The notes under the pieces are model-generated. The model was not told the origin of the DNA. It ran no database searches and saw only the letters and a list, made by a program, of their open reading frames with translations. Positions 53,770-64,000 of a stretch of DNA of 64,000 nucleotides are shown here, one piece after another; the first letter of the stretch is position 1, and the number at the start of each line of letters is the position of its first letter. The stretch spans positions 7,169,485-7,233,484 of the forward strand of contig SDUX01000002.1 in assembly GCA_008729055.1 (NCBI GenBank), given 5' to 3'. This DNA is from Pyropia haitanensis. Lineage: Eukaryota > Rhodophyta > Bangiophyceae > Bangiales > Bangiaceae. The position numbers and the translations under genes are program-made.

Positions 53770-55334
53770 AGTAATAAAAACTTCTTCCTTTCACTACGGC
53801 GGTGCCATGGCAGTGCTCACGTACCTAGTGCAGCCGGTGCCCTCTGGCCACAGTTACTCCCACCACCTTCGCCGCCGGCTGGCCGCGATTTTGCTGCCAG
53901 GAGCTGCCCACGCCCCTCCACTCTGTGCTTCGGCGGCGGGCTGTCGTCGACCACCTCGCGGCCACTACCGTCGCGGATACCACAGCCTGAGCAGTCCGGG
54001 CGACTCCAGATGGCGCCCCCCCCCCACACTCTCCTTGCTAACATCAGCTCGTTCCGTCCCTGGTCGGCTACTGGGCGTTGGCGACCGTGTGCTTCGGCCC
54101 CCGCGCGCGGTGGCTGCCTTTGTGTGTGCACCCCACTAGGGACGACTGGCCGCCTGTGGGGAGGGTGTGTTTTTAAAACCCGCGTGACTGCGCCGGCGTT
54201 CCGTCCTCATTTCGTGCGCGCTGGGCTCCGTCGCGGGGGGTAGACGCAAACAGCACTGGGGTTGGGGGGGGGGCAAAGGAGACAGCACCACTGGGGGCGC
54301 CAGCGACCACCCAGGACAACTGAACACGTCAGCACGAACACAATTGCTTATGGCAGAAACGCTCTCAGTACGGGATACTCAATCGCAATTATATGTATCT
54401 CCGGCCTGCCTGTTATCTCGTGGGGTATCTGACGAATCAGATGCATCGTTTCCTTGATCCGATACGCTGTCACACGCTGCCAGCCATGCACTCTGGGGAG
54501 TTTTGTTCGCACTGTATTGATGAGTACAGTGTTTAAATGCGGCCTGCAACCTGGTCAGCGGCTGGCTCTCGATTGCGTGCGACTGAAGCGCCGGCATGTA
54601 GCGTCCCTCTTACCCCACCGCGGCCCATCGAGCGCCCGCTTCACTGTTCTCTGTCGGCCCAATCGTCCTGGTCGCCACACAGACTGGTAGCTTCCATACT
54701 TTTCACATTCAGAGCACGCGAGCAGGTGTGTGTCGCAGAACACAATCCTAGCTCTACCTTCAAGGGGTGCATCATGTCCGCGTCGCCTCTTGGGTTCCGC
54801 TGCTCAGAGACACCAGTGATGTTGAAACATCTTGCATTGTGTTTTAGTCAGCAAAAATGTTCTACCTTCCTACTGCACTCGATTGCCTCTGTACAAAGTG
54901 CGGGAAGGCGCTGCCATTCTGTCATGATGCTGCGCTACACTCGTCCCCTTTGAGCGCTTGTGAGCTTCAAGGTCCACCTCTTTTTAACAGGAACTGACAC
55001 CAAGTATGTCTGGAAGCTACCGCGTACCGAAGCCGGTAAGCGTGGTTGGCCCTGTACAATGCTCCCCGCTTTGATAAGACGGGTGATAGACGCCGCGGCG
55101 CAACTGCATACCCGTACAGCGTCACTGTGGAAGAAAATTGTGGTCCAGATGGTCGAACACACTGCTTGGATGTTACCCATACAACCTACTTGGGGTTGAG
55201 GCGCTGGACGGCATTGCGCAGCACGCCCTCGCACTCACCTCAGAATAGCCACTCTAAGGGCTCACTTGACCCTTTTCTCATCGTTTCCGACACATTCTGA
55301 GGCCGTCGGGGTGATCAGCGATGTCGTTTTAGTC
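53770..55334. other. Inner part of left arm, possible gene remnants
   Basis: Lower GC than the minisatellites. Short frames with protein-like composition occur on both strands. On the minus strand one starts MTEWQRLPALCTEAIE near 54930 and, after an in-frame stop, continues as CFNITGVSEQRNPRG. On the plus strand a short start exon MSGSYRVPKP ends at a GTAAGC donor near 55035. None could be extended to a recognisable gene. An identical inverted copy lies at 55487-57050. Confidence 0.35.
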
Positions 55335-55486
55335 GATGAGGGTTCTTTAGCAGAATGGTTTCCGACGCACCAGAAGCCGGTTTTCTTGGCGTTCGCTCCC
55401 TAACGTACCACTATGCATACCCTGCCTGATGGCCGTACAACGCGTTCTGGGATTCAAAGAGAAACCATTCTTTATCCCTTTCAATG
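55335..55486. other. 152-bp unique loop of the inverted repeat
   Basis: The only unpaired sequence between the arms. Left and right arms stop matching after GTTTTAGTC and its complement. The loop is AT-balanced, has no long frame and is not self-complementary. Its existence argues against a simple hairpin read artefact, which would leave no unique loop or only an adapter. Confidence 0.9.
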
Positions 55487-57399
55487 GACTAAAACGACAT
55501 CGCTGATCACCCCGACGGCCTCAGAATGTGTCGGAAACGATGAGAAAAGGGTCAAGTGAGCCCTTAGAGTGGCTATTCTGAGGTGAGTGCGAGGGCGTGC
55601 TGCGCAATGCCGTCCAGCGCCTCAACCCCAAGTAGGTTGTATGGGTAACATCCAAGCAGTGTGTTCGACCATCTGGACCACAATTTTCTTCCACAGTGAC
55701 GCTGTACGGGTATGCAGTTGCGCCGCGGCGTCTATCACCCGTCTTATCAAAGCGGGGAGCATTGTACAGGGCCAACCACGCTTACCGGCTTCGGTACGCG
55801 GTAGCTTCCAGACATACTTGGTGTCAGTTCCTGTTAAAAAGAGGTGGACCTTGAAGCTCACAAGCGCTCAAAGGGGACGAGTGTAGCGCAGCATCATGAC
55901 AGAATGGCAGCGCCTTCCCGCACTTTGTACAGAGGCAATCGAGTGCAGTAGGAAGGTAGAACATTTTTGCTGACTAAAACACAATGCAAGATGTTTCAAC
56001 ATCACTGGTGTCTCTGAGCAGCGGAACCCAAGAGGCGACGCGGACATGATGCACCCCTTGAAGGTAGAGCTAGGATTGTGTTCTGCGACACACACCTGCT
56101 CGCGTGCTCTGAATGTGAAAAGTATGGAAGCTACCAGTCTGTGTGGCGACCAGGACGATTGGGCCGACAGAGAACAGTGAAGCGGGCGCTCGATGGGCCG
56201 CGGTGGGGTAAGAGGGACGCTACATGCCGGCGCTTCAGTCGCACGCAATCGAGAGCCAGCCGCTGACCAGGTTGCAGGCCGCATTTAAACACTGTACTCA
56301 TCAATACAGTGCGAACAAAACTCCCCAGAGTGCATGGCTGGCAGCGTGTGACAGCGTATCGGATCAAGGAAACGATGCATCTGATTCGTCAGATACCCCA
56401 CGAGATAACAGGCAGGCCGGAGATACATATAATTGCGATTGAGTATCCCGTACTGAGAGCGTTTCTGCCATAAGCAATTGTGTTCGTGCTGACGTGTTCA
56501 GTTGTCCTGGGTGGTCGCTGGCGCCCCCAGTGGTGCTGTCTCCTTTGCCCCCCCCCCAACCCCAGTGCTGTTTGCGTCTACCCCCCGCGACGGAGCCCAG
56601 CGCGCACGAAATGAGGACGGAACGCCGGCGCAGTCACGCGGGTTTTAAAAACACACCCTCCCCACAGGCGGCCAGTCGTCCCTAGTGGGGTGCACACACA
56701 AAGGCAGCCACCGCGCGCGGGGGCCGAAGCACACGGTCGCCAACGCCCAGTAGCCGACCAGGGACGGAACGAGCTGATGTTAGCAAGGAGAGTGTGGGGG
56801 GGGGGGCGCCATCTGGAGTCGCCCGGACTGCTCAGGCTGTGGTATCCGCGACGGTAGTGGCCGCGAGGTGGTCGACGACAGCCCGCCGCCGAAGCACAGA
56901 GTGGAGGGGCGTGGGCAGCTCCTGGCAGCAAAATCGCGGCCAGCCGGCGGCGAAGGTGGTGGGAGTAACTGTGGCCAGAGGGCACCGGCTGCACTAGGTA
57001 CGTGAGCACTGCCATGGCACCGCCGTAGTGAAAGGAAGAAGTTTTTATTACTACTTACGAGCCTCTCGCCACACCCAATCTCAGCAGGACACACGCGACG
57101 ACCGCCGGTGACAGCCGCAGGGCGCATCCGCCGCGGGCCGCCGAAGGCTGCTTCATTGACGCCTGTGCCTACCGCCGGCCAACTACAACAGCCGGAATGC
57201 CACCGGCAGATGCCAGCCGCCGGCGGTAGCAAATGGCTCCTTGCGGCCTGCCGCCCGTGGCCACAACCCCGGGCTCGCCGCCGTATTCCGTCGCCCACCG
57301 CCCATGGCTGCCGCCCTGCAGCAGGCCCGTCGCCAGTTGCTGGCCCACCTCCTCCAGTCACCACAAAAAGCCAGTTCCCGCCGCCCAAGCAGATGCCGG

Positions 57400-58810
57400 C
57401 CGTGGCCGCCGCCCATGGCCGCCAGCCGTGGCTGCCGCCCGGCGCTGCAGCCCACCCAACGGCGCAACTAGCCGCCACCCGCTGCCCGCGGTGGCCGACG
57501 GTGGCCGCAGGCCGTGGTTGCCGGCCGTGGCCGCCGCCCATGGCCGCCAGCCGTGGCTGCCGCCCGGCGCTGCAGCCCACCCAACGGCGCAACTAGCCGC
57601 CACCCGCTGCCCGCGGTGGCCGACGGTGGCCGCAGGCCGTGGTTGCCGGCCGTGGCCGCCGCCCATGGCCGCCAGCCGTGGCTGCCGCCCGGCGCTGCCG
57701 CCCACCCAACGGCGCAACTAGTCGCCACCCGCTGCCCGCGGCGGCCGTCGGTGGCCGCCGGCCGTGGTTGCCGGCCGTGGCCGCCGCCCATGGCCGCCAG
57801 CCGTGGCTGCCGCCCGGCGCTGCCGCCCACCCAACGGGGCAACTCGCCGCCACCCGCTGCCCACGGCGGCCGACGGTGGCCGCCGGCCGTGGTTGCCGGC
57901 CGTGGCCACTGGCCGTGGCCGCCGGCGATGGTTGCCGCCGGCCATGGTTTCCGCCCGGTGCCGCCGCGCACCTGACGACGCATCTAGCCGCCACCCGCTG
58001 CCCGCGGTGGCCGACGGTGGCCGCCTGCCGTGGTTGCCGGCCGTGGCCACTGGCCGTCGCCGCCGGCGATGGTTGCCGCCAGCCGTGGCTGCCGCCCGGC
58101 GCCGCCGCCCACCCAACGGGGCAACTCGCCGCCACCCGCTGCCCGCGGCGGGCGACGGTGGCCGCCTGCCGTGGTTGCCGGCCGTGGCCACTGGCCGTGG
58201 CGCCGGCGATGGTTGCCGCCAGCCGGCCCCCCCCCCCCCCCCCCCCCCCCCCCCGCCCCGGCGGCGACGGTGGCCGCCTGCCGTGGTTGCCGGCCGTGGC
58301 CACTGGCCGTGGCCGCCGGCGATGGTTGCCGCCAGCCGTGGCTGCCGCCCGGCGCCGCCGCCCACCCAACGGGGCAACTCGCCGCCACCCGCTGCCCGCG
58401 GCGGGCGACGGTGGCCGCCTGCCGTGGTTGCCGGCCGTGGCCACTGGCCGTGGCCGCCGGCGATGGTTGCCGCCAGCCGTGGCTGCCGCCCGGCGCCGCC
58501 GCCCACCCAACGGGGCAACTCGCCGCCACCCGCTGCCCGCGGCGGGCGACGGTGGCCGCCTGCCGTGGTTGCCGGCCGTGGCCACTGGCCGTGGCCGCCG
58601 GCGATGGTTGCCGCCAGCCGTGGCTGCCGCCCGGCGCCGCCGCCCACCCAACGGCGCAACTCGCCGCCACCCGCTGCCCGCGGCGGGCGACGGTGGCCGC
58701 CGGCCGTGGTTGCCGGCCGTGGCCGCCGCCCATGGCCGCCAGCCGTGGCTGCCTCCCGGCGTCGCCGCCCACCCAACGGCGCAACTCGCCGCCACCCGCT
58801 GCCCGCGGCG
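57400..58810 (-). repeat. Minisatellite of 125/141-bp units (right arm)
   Basis: Mirror of the left-arm array but about 240 bp longer. One unit is interrupted at 58227-58254 by a run of 28 C followed by GCCCCGG, after which a new unit starts. The left arm has no such interruption. Confidence 0.9.
58227..58254 (+). repeat. C28 homopolymer inside a minisatellite unit
   Basis: Twenty-eight consecutive C replace part of a repeat unit that is regular in all other copies. The flanks (GCCAGCCGG before, GCCCCGGCGGCGACGG after) do not form a normal unit. It may be a sequencing or gap-filling artefact, or a real slippage product. Confidence 0.85.
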
Positions 58811-61800
58811 GCCGACTGTAGTCGCCGGCGGTAGTTGCTGCTTGTGGCTGCGGCCGGCCGCCTGTTGCTGACGCCCTCCTCCAGCTACCACCGATAGCCG
58901 GTTCCAGCCGCCCAAGCAGGTGCCGCAGCGAGCCGCCAGCGTTTGTCGCCTTGAGGTCAGGGCCAATTACCCGCCGGCCGTCCCCGGCAGCCGGCAGGTC
59001 TCCAACAGTGGTTGCCGCCAGTGGCCGCCCGCCGCTCGTGGCCGCCCGCCACTCGTGGCTCCCGCCCGTGGCAGCCAGCGGTGGCTGCCGCCCGTGGGCG
59101 CTGCCTGTGATCGCCACGCTCGTGCGGGCCCGCCGTTCGTTGCTGTCCCCCTCCTCCTTCCACTGCATACAGTACCCAACAGTTGGCTCCCGCCGACCCA
59201 CATGGTGGCCACCAGCCGCCGTCTGCAGCCGCTCGTGGCAGCGGGCGGGCGCTTGCCCGAATGTGCGATTGGTGCCCCCTTGAGTGATTGTACTCATGAA
59301 AGGATCAAATGTGTGGTCTTACTTCCAAGCGAGGAGGGGAGTCCGGCCCAAGCACGGTCAGCAGCCACCCCGCTCGTGACATACGTATATGACAAAAACG
59401 CAGCTCATAAAGACACCATTGGAACACCTCATGAGAGCCGTGAGGTGTTGTGCGCCCATAGGGCCTTCAACGGTGCATTGAGCGCTAAACTCCTGTGGGG
59501 CACCCCAAGTTATGACGTGTCTATGCAACGTAAAGCTCCGCGACGTCACCAGCGTCTGACGCCATGTGCTGAATCGAGCGCGGTGGAACAGTACTGCGAA
59601 GCCATATTCTAAAAGAAATGTTTCGCCACGGATTGTGCAGGTTTGTGTTTTTTTTAGTACGTGCCCCCCCCCACCCCCCCCTGCCGCAGCAGGCGGCCCG
59701 CCGCCGCCGCCGCTCTCGAGGTCGCCGCTGCCGGCACCCACGCACGCACGCAGCCATCACTAGCACACCCACGCCGTTCCCGTGACGACCCCTGCAGCGC
59801 TCCTTCCCGCCGGGTGCTGCCGCCGCCGCCTAGGGCTGCCGCCACCCCGGGCGGCCGCCGCGGTCGCCGGCTGCCGTATGTAGCAGGTTGTCGCCGCCGG
59901 CTGTCGTCGCTGACCTTGACTTTCTCCTCCGTCTGTAGCCGTCGCCGGCACCTGGATGCAACCACCCGCTGCGGCTGTCGCCGGCAGCTAGGTTCCGACT
60001 GCAGTGAGGCCTGCCGGTGCGGGCAGCCACTGCTGGCAGCTGTAATCCTGCCACCGACATTCTGCCCAAGTCTGTCCCTGATAGCGGCGGTAGCCCCCGG
60101 CGACTGGTAGCTGATGCTACCCCTTTCCCACCGCCCTCGGCCCGCCGCCGCCGCGTGCTCCGACAGGCTGCCGCCACGGTCACCCCCGCGGCAACCATTG
60201 CAACGGCAGGCTGCCACCCTAGAAACTCCTCCGCCGTTGGCTGCCATCGCCACCACCATCTGCCGCCGTCACCGCTGGCGACTGCCGCCGCCGCTGATTG
60301 CCGCCGCCGCCGCCGCCGCCACCGCTGGCCGTCAGCGCCGCCGGCTGCCGCCCCCAGCCTGCCACTTTCGGCCCGGCGGCGCCCCTGACCACCACTTGAG
60401 CTTGGGCGCTTGGGTGCCAACGCGGGCTGCTGCCCCCGGCTCACCGCCGCCGCGAGCTCCCACAGCTGGCTACCACTGCCGCCGGCCGCTGCCGAAACAC
60501 TTCGACGGCGCGCAAGAGGAGATAGGGGGCAGGGTAGGGGGCTGCAACCCGTGCTAGCGGGCGCCCGGGGCGGCATGAGCCCGGGGCGGAGGAAGGCTGA
60601 TGCGGCGGTGGCCTGGTGCGACGGCAGCCCGTGGCGGCGGCGGCAGCCCCCGGCGGGCAGGTGTAGTACAGGGGAGGGTACGGGCGTGGCGTCGGTGCCG
60701 TGGGGCGTGGCGTGGGTGGGGTCGGGGTGGCGGCGTGGGAGTGGTGTCGACGGGCGGGCGGAGGGACGATTCCTGCCGGGGGTGGCGGGGCACGTACTGA
60801 AAAAAGTAAAAGCTGCACAATCCGTCCCGAAACAATTTTGTCAATGCGTCTCCACCGCGCTCGATTCCAGCCACGGGCGTGTGACGCTGGTGACCGTGGA
60901 CTTTTTACGTTGTACAGAGAGAGCATAACCTGGGGGTGGCTCGCAGGGTTGGGGTGTTTAATGCAGTTGTTGAAGACCTTGTACGCCCACAACAAGAATC
61001 GGCTCTCACGGTGTGTTGAGGGCAGTGACCCTGACACTGTCACCACATTGGGGCGAGACGGGTCGGACCTCAGAGTGCTTAGCAGGGCGCAGAGATGCCA
61101 GTGCACGTGAGGGGGGATGAAGTCAGGGTGGTCAGCACGCCGAAGTGATGGGCGCACAAGGACAGAGGGGGGGGGTACGTACAGAGTGATGCCAGCACGA
61201 CCCCCGAGTGAGAATTATGGTAAAAGGACGAAGGCGGTCGACATCAAAAGCGTTGTCCTGAAGTGAGGGCCACCAGCGACAGTGACAGGTGGAAAGGGGG
61301 TGACGGCGCTGTGTCGCCCCACAATGCGGGCAGAATGCCGTGTTGAGATACGTGGCGCGCAGCGCACTGACACCTCCTCGATTGGCATCCAAGCATGACC
61401 GGCGCGGACACGCGCGCGCGCTGTAGACCACTGTTAAAACGCTGACCGTCCGACGCATGCTAACAGTGACTACGAGTGGCGGCTGTCACACGTACTGGCC
61501 CGCTTCTGAAAGCGTGCGGTCTGGTCGGCGCAGTGGGCCCATTGGTCTTCACGGACAATGTACCTGCAGCCCAGACCGTACAGTACATAAGGGGCCCCGG
61601 CAGTGTTTACGATCCGCAGTGGGTGATGCGTCCGCATGACTCGCTGACGTGCTGGCGCAATTGCCAATCCGTTAGATATACCCGGGGTTACTTCCTTTTG
61701 CTGAGAGCCACCTGGTCCAGTTGTTTTTCTAACTGATCTAAATTTATATCGATTGGAATACAAGTATTTTATCGTACGTCAATGCGACCGACAAAGAACT

Positions 61801-62019
61801 GTGTACAGAAATTTGTTCTGTTACTTGCATACAGTTGTGGCTTATGTGGCTAAGTTCATGCGCTCGCGCCGGCCAGTTGCCCGCGTCCTAGCTGGACAGC
61901 GCGCCCAGCCCGGATCTGGCCTCTCCTACTGCCACGCTGCACATCGCCATGCCCCACGTGGGCTCTTGGTCTTGCTCTCGGTCGAGCAGGCCGGTTTGGC
62001 GATGCCGGCCGGCAGACTC

Positions 62020-62330
62020 GTGGTGCCGGCCGGCCATGCCGGCCGACGGCGTCGGCGACACCAGCAGGCGGCCTCGGCGGTGCCGGCCGGCTCGGCTATG
62101 CCGGCCGACGGCGTCGGCGACACCAGCAGACGGCCTCGGCGGTGCCGGCGGGCTCGGCATGCCGGCCGACGGCGTCGGCGACACCAGCAGGCGGCCTCGG
62201 GTGCGGAGGGCTCGGCCCGGCCGACGGCGTCGGCGACACCAGCAGGCGGCCTCGGCGGTGCCGGCCGGCTCGGCTATGCCGGCCGACGGCGTCGGCGACG
62301 CCAGCAGACGGCCTCGGCGGTGCCGGTGAG
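62020..62330 (-). repeat. 44/62-bp minisatellite (right arm, shortened)
   Basis: Mirror of 48728-49030 with the same GCCGACGGCGTCGGCGA core but several small deletions, making this the least well conserved part of the two arms. It lies just inside the sequence gap, where assembly quality is doubtful. Confidence 0.75.
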
Positions 62331-62374
62331 CTCGCCGATGCCTGCTGACAACCTCGGCAAGGCTGGTCGGTGGC

Positions 62375-62873
62375 NNNNNNNNNNNNNNNNNNNNNNNNNN
62401 NNNNNNNNNNNNNNNNNNNNNNNNNNNNNNNNNNNNNNNNNNNNNNNNNNNNNNNNNNNNNNNNNNNNNNNNNNNNNNNNNNNNNNNNNNNNNNNNNNNN
62501 NNNNNNNNNNNNNNNNNNNNNNNNNNNNNNNNNNNNNNNNNNNNNNNNNNNNNNNNNNNNNNNNNNNNNNNNNNNNNNNNNNNNNNNNNNNNNNNNNNNN
62601 NNNNNNNNNNNNNNNNNNNNNNNNNNNNNNNNNNNNNNNNNNNNNNNNNNNNNNNNNNNNNNNNNNNNNNNNNNNNNNNNNNNNNNNNNNNNNNNNNNNN
62701 NNNNNNNNNNNNNNNNNNNNNNNNNNNNNNNNNNNNNNNNNNNNNNNNNNNNNNNNNNNNNNNNNNNNNNNNNNNNNNNNNNNNNNNNNNNNNNNNNNNN
62801 NNNNNNNNNNNNNNNNNNNNNNNNNNNNNNNNNNNNNNNNNNNNNNNNNNNNNNNNNNNNNNNNNNNNNNNNN
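62375..62873. other. Assembly gap (499 N)
   Basis: A run of undetermined bases. Sequence to its left is the outer end of the right arm; sequence to its right is a left-arm-orientation copy of the same repeat, so the gap joins two parts of one repeat family. Confidence 1.
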
Positions 62874-64000
62874 GGAAGGAGCGCTGCAGGGGTCGTCACG
62901 GGAACGGCGTGGGTGTGCTAGTGATGGCTGCGTGCGTGCGTGGGTGCGGCAGCGGCGACCTCGAGAGCGGCGGCGGCGGCGGGCCGCCTGCTGCGGCAGG
63001 GGGGGTGGGGGGGGCACGTACTAAAAAAAACACAAACCTGCACAATCCGTGGCGAAACATTTCTTTTTAGAATATGGCTTCGCAGTTACTGTTCCACCGC
63101 GCTCGATTCAGCACATGGCGTCAGACGCTGGTGACGTCGCGGAGTTTTACGTTGCATAGACACGTCATAACTTGGGGTGCCCCACAGGAGTTTAGCGCTC
63201 AATGCACCGTTGAAGGCCCTATGGGCGCACAACACCTCACGGCTCTCATGAGGTGTTCCAATGGTGTCTTTATGAGCTGCGTTTTTTGTCATATACGTAT
63301 GTCACGAGCGGGGTGGCTGCTGACCGTGCTTGGGCCGGACTCCCCTCCTCGCTTGGAAGTAAGACCACACATTTGATCCTTTCATGAGTACAATCACTCA
63401 AGGGGGGCACCAATCGCACATTCGGGCAAGCGCCCGCCCGCTGCCACGAGCGGCTGCAGACGGCGGCTGGTGGCCACCATGTGGGTCGGCGGGAGCCAAC
63501 TGTTGGGTACTGTATGCAGTGGAAGGAGGAGGGGGCCAGCAACGAACGGCGGGCCCGCACGAGCGTGGCGATCACAGGCAGCGCCCACGGGCGGCAGCCA
63601 CCGCTGGCGGCCACGGGCGGGAGCCACGAGTGGCGGGCGGCCACGAGCGGCGGGCGGCCACTGGCGGCAACCACTGTTGGAGACCTGCCGGCTGCCGGGG
63701 ACGGCCGGCGGGTAATTGGCCCTGACCTCAAGGCGACAAACGCTGGCGGCTCGCTGCGGCACCTGCTTGGGCGGCTGGAACCGGCTATCGGTGGTAGCTG
63801 GAGGAGGGCGTCAGCAACAGGCGGCCGGCCGCAGCCACAAGCAGCAACTACCGCCGGCGACTACAGTCGGCCGCCGCGGGCAGCGGGTGGCGGCGAGTTG
63901 CGCCGTTGGGTGGGCGGCGACGCCGGGAGGCAGCCACGGCTGGCGGCCATGGGCGGCGGCCACGGCCGGCAACCACGGCCGGCGGCCACCGTCGCCCGCC
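62874..64000 (+). repeat. Third copy of the arm sequence (matches 51252-52377, same orientation)
   Basis: Collinear with the left arm from GGAAGGAGCGCTGCAGG onward to the window edge, through the homologous segment (63016-63370) and into the start of the 125/141-bp minisatellite. Differences are mostly single bases in homopolymers (for example an extra T before TTTTAGAATATGG, an extra G near 63403) plus a few substitutions. The repeat evidently continues beyond the window. Confidence 0.95.

Larger units (their letters stand above)
48653..55334 (+). repeat. Giant inverted repeat, left arm (6.7 kb)
   Basis: Reverse-complement match to 55487-62374. The inner 1.1 kb pair exactly about the centre (coordinates sum to 110,821). 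Beyond the 52.2-53.4 kb minisatellite the register shifts by 238 bp because the right arm carries extra repeat units. The arm contains two minisatellites, AT-rich segments (49.2-49.4 and 54.3-55.3 kb) and short frames without recognised function. The outer limit is set by where the right arm meets the sequence gap, so the true arm may be longer. Confidence 0.95.
55487..62374 (-). repeat. Giant inverted repeat, right arm (6.9 kb)
   Basis: Reverse complement of 48653-55334. Differences seen are extra 125/141-bp units and a C28 run at 58227-58254, a shortened 44/62-bp minisatellite at its outer end, and small indels near 61555. Elsewhere the two arms appear identical by eye over kilobases. It ends at the run of Ns, so its outer limit is unknown. 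Confidence 0.95.

Noticed and set aside
53770..55334. A complete gene in the inner arm
   Set aside because: Protein-like stretches exist on both strands but are interrupted by stops and could not be joined by convincing splice sites.

Overview
This is nuclear DNA of a very GC-rich eukaryote. Genes are compact and mostly intronless or carry a few short GT-AG introns. Genes seen include a plastid/mitochondrial-type CDP-diacylglycerol synthase, a type II NADH dehydrogenase, a secreted tyrosinase, a peroxisomal RING peroxin and a five-RRM ribosome-biogenesis protein. Together with C/G homopolymers of 10-28 nt and phenylalanine TTT inside otherwise GC-ending codons, this suggests a Bangiales-type red alga (Porphyra/Pyropia-like). 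That assignment is an inference from style; no marker gene proves it.

Layout. 1-3.97 kb: no recognisable gene, one degenerate ~44-bp minisatellite. 3.97-21.4 kb is the gene-dense part: bZIP factor (-), MRD1/RBM19 (+), mitochondrial ribosomal protein bL32m (-), S-formylglutathione hydrolase (+), type II NAD(P)H dehydrogenase (+, three exons), a 75-residue three-exon membrane microprotein (+), and CDP-DAG synthase (-). These are housekeeping genes, several arranged as divergent pairs that probably share promoter space. 21.4-29.3 kb is extreme-GC low-complexity sequence with a 204-bp near-perfect fold-back element and unassigned minus-strand coding islands. 29.3-30.4 kb holds two 168-bp AT-rich direct repeats around a tRNA-like sequence.

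31.1-35.1 kb is the most interesting gene: one uninterrupted 1,323-codon reading frame with the RuvC and zinc-finger signatures of Fanzor, the eukaryotic relatives of TnpB (RNA-guided DNA nucleases). It has a TATA-like box upstream and two adjacent hairpins just past the stop that could belong to a guide RNA or the element end. 36.6-39.2 kb encodes a secreted tyrosinase with a Gly-rich and Thr/Pro-rich N-terminal region and a duplicated C-terminal domain. 40.35-41.94 kb (-) encodes a PEX2-type RING peroxin whose parts lie in two frames.

42.4-48.6 kb looks like a mobile element: an intact 1,307-residue KDZ (Kyakuja-Dileera-Zisupton)-type transposase flanked by degenerate short repeats of opposite strand skew. 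48.65-62.37 kb is a giant inverted repeat (arms 6.7 and 6.9 kb, 152-bp unique loop) full of minisatellites. After a 499-N gap the window re-enters the same repeat in the left-arm orientation (62.87-64.0 kb).

Several conserved genes change frame at or near C/G runs of 10 or more. These are either assembly indels or tiny introns, and the annotation says so case by case.
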